Shown: positions 13,225-14,329 of the stretch, piece by piece | How positions within the stretch are numbered: the first letter of the stretch is position 1 | Layout of the letters: the number at the start of each line of letters is the position of its first letter | NCBI GenBank assembly: GCA_030695685.1 | Contig: JAUYPT010000141.1 | Coordinates: 1 to 14,329 of the forward strand | From: Nanobdellota archaeon | Lineage (GTDB): Archaea; Nanobdellota; Nanobdellia; Woesearchaeales; GW2011-AR9 | DNA: 14,329 bases | Reading direction: 5' to 3' | Translations under genes and position numbers: made by a program | Notes under the pieces: model-generated | Database searches by the model: none | The model's input: only the letters and a program-made list of their open reading frames with translations | What the model was told of the DNA's origin: nothing

Positions 13225-14086
13225 GTCCATCCTGATTAAAAAATATTTTGAAGAGAAAAAATTTGTCGAGAGTAATATTCAATCATTCAATATTTTAATG
13301 GAGAAAGGATTGCAGGAAGTAATTGAAGAAAACAAAGAGGCAGAACCAACCATCATTCCTCATAATATCGAGAAATTTAAAATCCGCTTTGGCAGAATGA
13401 CTATTGGCAAACCCGAAATTACAGAAGCTGATGGCAGTAAGCGACCAATTTATCCGATGGAAGCGCGCCTGCGGAAGATTTCCTATCATGCTCCTATTTA
13501 TTTAGAAGTAAGCACCTATATTAATGATGTCCAACGGGAAAATTTCATTGCTGAAGTTGGCAAGATGCCTATCATGCTCAAGAGCAAGCACTGTAATCTT
13601 GATGGCTTAAGCACGCAGGAATTAATTAAGAAAGGTGAAGATGCAACTGATCCAGGCGGATATTTTATCATTAACGGAACGGAGCGGGTTATTGTTAATG
13701 TTGAAGATTTGGCGCCGAATAATTTTATGGTGGAAAAAGAAAAAGATGGCACCTGCAGCGGCCGTTTTTTTGCTGCAAAAGGGTCGTACAAAATTCCTCA
13801 TAATTTCGAACGGAAGAAAGACGGCATCTATTACATTACTTTTACCAGAGTTAAGACAATGCCGATTATTGTCGTCCTTAAAGCATTAGGATTGCTGAAG
13901 GATGAGGAAATCATGAAAGCAATTTCAACAGACAAAAACTATGAAGAAATAATCCTTAATTTGTTTGAATTTGTTGATGTCAAGACGCAGGATGATGCTA
14001 TTGATTATATTGCCAAGCGGATCGGAATTGCCCAAGTAAGAGAAGTACGGATGGAAAGAACGCAGGACATTCTCGACAAATATCTC
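13217..14086 (+). CDS. rpoB: RNA polymerase subunit B'' (N-terminal part), interrupted at a chimeric joint
   Basis: The ATG at 13217 overlaps rpoH by 8 nt, with GAGAGGT (about 13203-13209) as ribosome site. About 290 residues are clearly the N-terminal lobe of archaeal RpoB/B'': LIKKYFEEKKFVESNIQSFN, the RFGRMTIGKP and EARLRKISYHAPIYLE segments, VGKMPIMLKSKHCNLDG, DPGGYFIINGTERVIV, and the IAKRIGIAQVREVRMERTQDILDKYL stretch read in pieces at about 267-290. In archaeal B subunits a LPH(L/I)G-like continuation is expected next; instead the sequence switches to an unrelated protein while staying in frame. I end the real gene near 14086. The true gene should run roughly 1100 residues if unsplit, or about 500 if split into B'' and B'. 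Confidence 0.9.
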
Positions 14087-14329
14087 GCCATCGCCGACCG
14101 CGCTTCGATTAATCCGAAAATGTTCAACTCTTTCGTCGACGGCACCAAGTCCGGCATCGAGATGACCGCGGTGTGCAATGCCACCGGTCTCCTGCCGCAG
14201 AGCGACGGCCTGCGTTTCCCGCCGGCGACGCGCTTCGAATTGGCCGATATCTGCAAGCCAAAATCGGAAGGCGGCACGCTGGAGAAGGAAGGCGTCACCG
14301 AAGTCACCTCGTCGGTCTATCGCGACGGC
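14087..14329 (+). other. Foreign segment: COG4091/SAF-type homoserine-dehydrogenase-like fragment (chimeric joint)
   Basis: In the same open frame, about 81 residues read INPKMFNSFVDGTKSGIE, then MTAVCNATGLLP, GLRFPP and VTSSVYRDG. This is the conserved region of the predicted NAD(P)-dependent homoserine-dehydrogenase-like proteins with a C-terminal SAF domain (COG4091), common in alphaproteobacteria. It has nothing to do with RNA polymerase. By hand count bases 14161-14220 hold 41 G/C of 60, against 21 of 60 at 13621-13680, and codon use turns to GCC, ATC, GGC, CGC. A joint within 14066-14089 is likely. Assembly chimera is far more likely than a natural fusion. Confidence 0.75.

Noticed and set aside
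13217..14329. Single natural fusion gene of RNA polymerase B and a dehydrogenase-like protein
   Set aside because: The switch falls inside a conserved RpoB segment, loses the rest of the polymerase core, and coincides with a sharp GC and codon change. An assembly joint explains all of this.
1..14329. CRISPR array, insertion sequence or rRNA
   Set aside because: No regularly spaced repeats, transposase motifs or rRNA signatures were seen on either strand.

Overview
The window looks like a DPANN-type archaeal genome fragment (Woesearchaeota/Pacearchaeota-like by gene style; this placement is inference). The evidence is an AT-rich archaeal TATA-box style of promoter, RNA polymerase subunit H followed directly by the B''/RpoB subunit, tRNA genes with bulge-helix-bulge introns and no encoded CCA, archaeal-type metallophosphoesterase, and small genes in tight operons.

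Region 1 (1-7786, + strand) is a four-gene surface operon with genes abutting or overlapping: the 3' part of an unrecognised gene, a 1791-residue secreted Ig/FN3-like Cys-rich protein, a pilin-like protein with an N-terminal prepilin motif, and a secreted protein ending in an SLT lytic-transglycosylase domain. Together they look like an exported cell-surface assembly with a peptidoglycan-cleaving member, which is notable because archaea have no murein.

Region 2 (7787-10194) holds a membrane-anchored PH-like protein (-), divergent from an Fpg/MutM DNA glycosylase (+) with a variant zinc finger; the two share one symmetric TATA element. A small Zn-ribbon protein follows fpg, and an archaeal metallophosphoesterase (-) converges on it.

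Region 3 (10195-12982) has four tRNA genes (Gly-GCC, Tyr-GTA, Asp-GTC, Lys-TTT) carrying seven predicted introns. Three of the four have a T-loop intron at 59/60, and those three introns are visibly related in sequence, as if one intron family had spread between tRNA genes. The fourth (Tyr) has an intron at 53/54. Between them lie two unrecognised minus-strand genes (a four-helix membrane protein and a soluble protein) and a small secreted Cys-rich protein preceded by a perfect 11-bp tandem repeat.

Region 4 (12988-14329) is rpoH followed by the start of rpoB''. The rpoB'' frame stays open to the window end, but after about residue 290 (near 14086) the protein stops being RNA polymerase and becomes a proteobacterial COG4091/SAF-type homoserine-dehydrogenase-like sequence with much higher GC. 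This is most simply a chimeric assembly joint, so the last ~243 bases should not be attributed to this organism.
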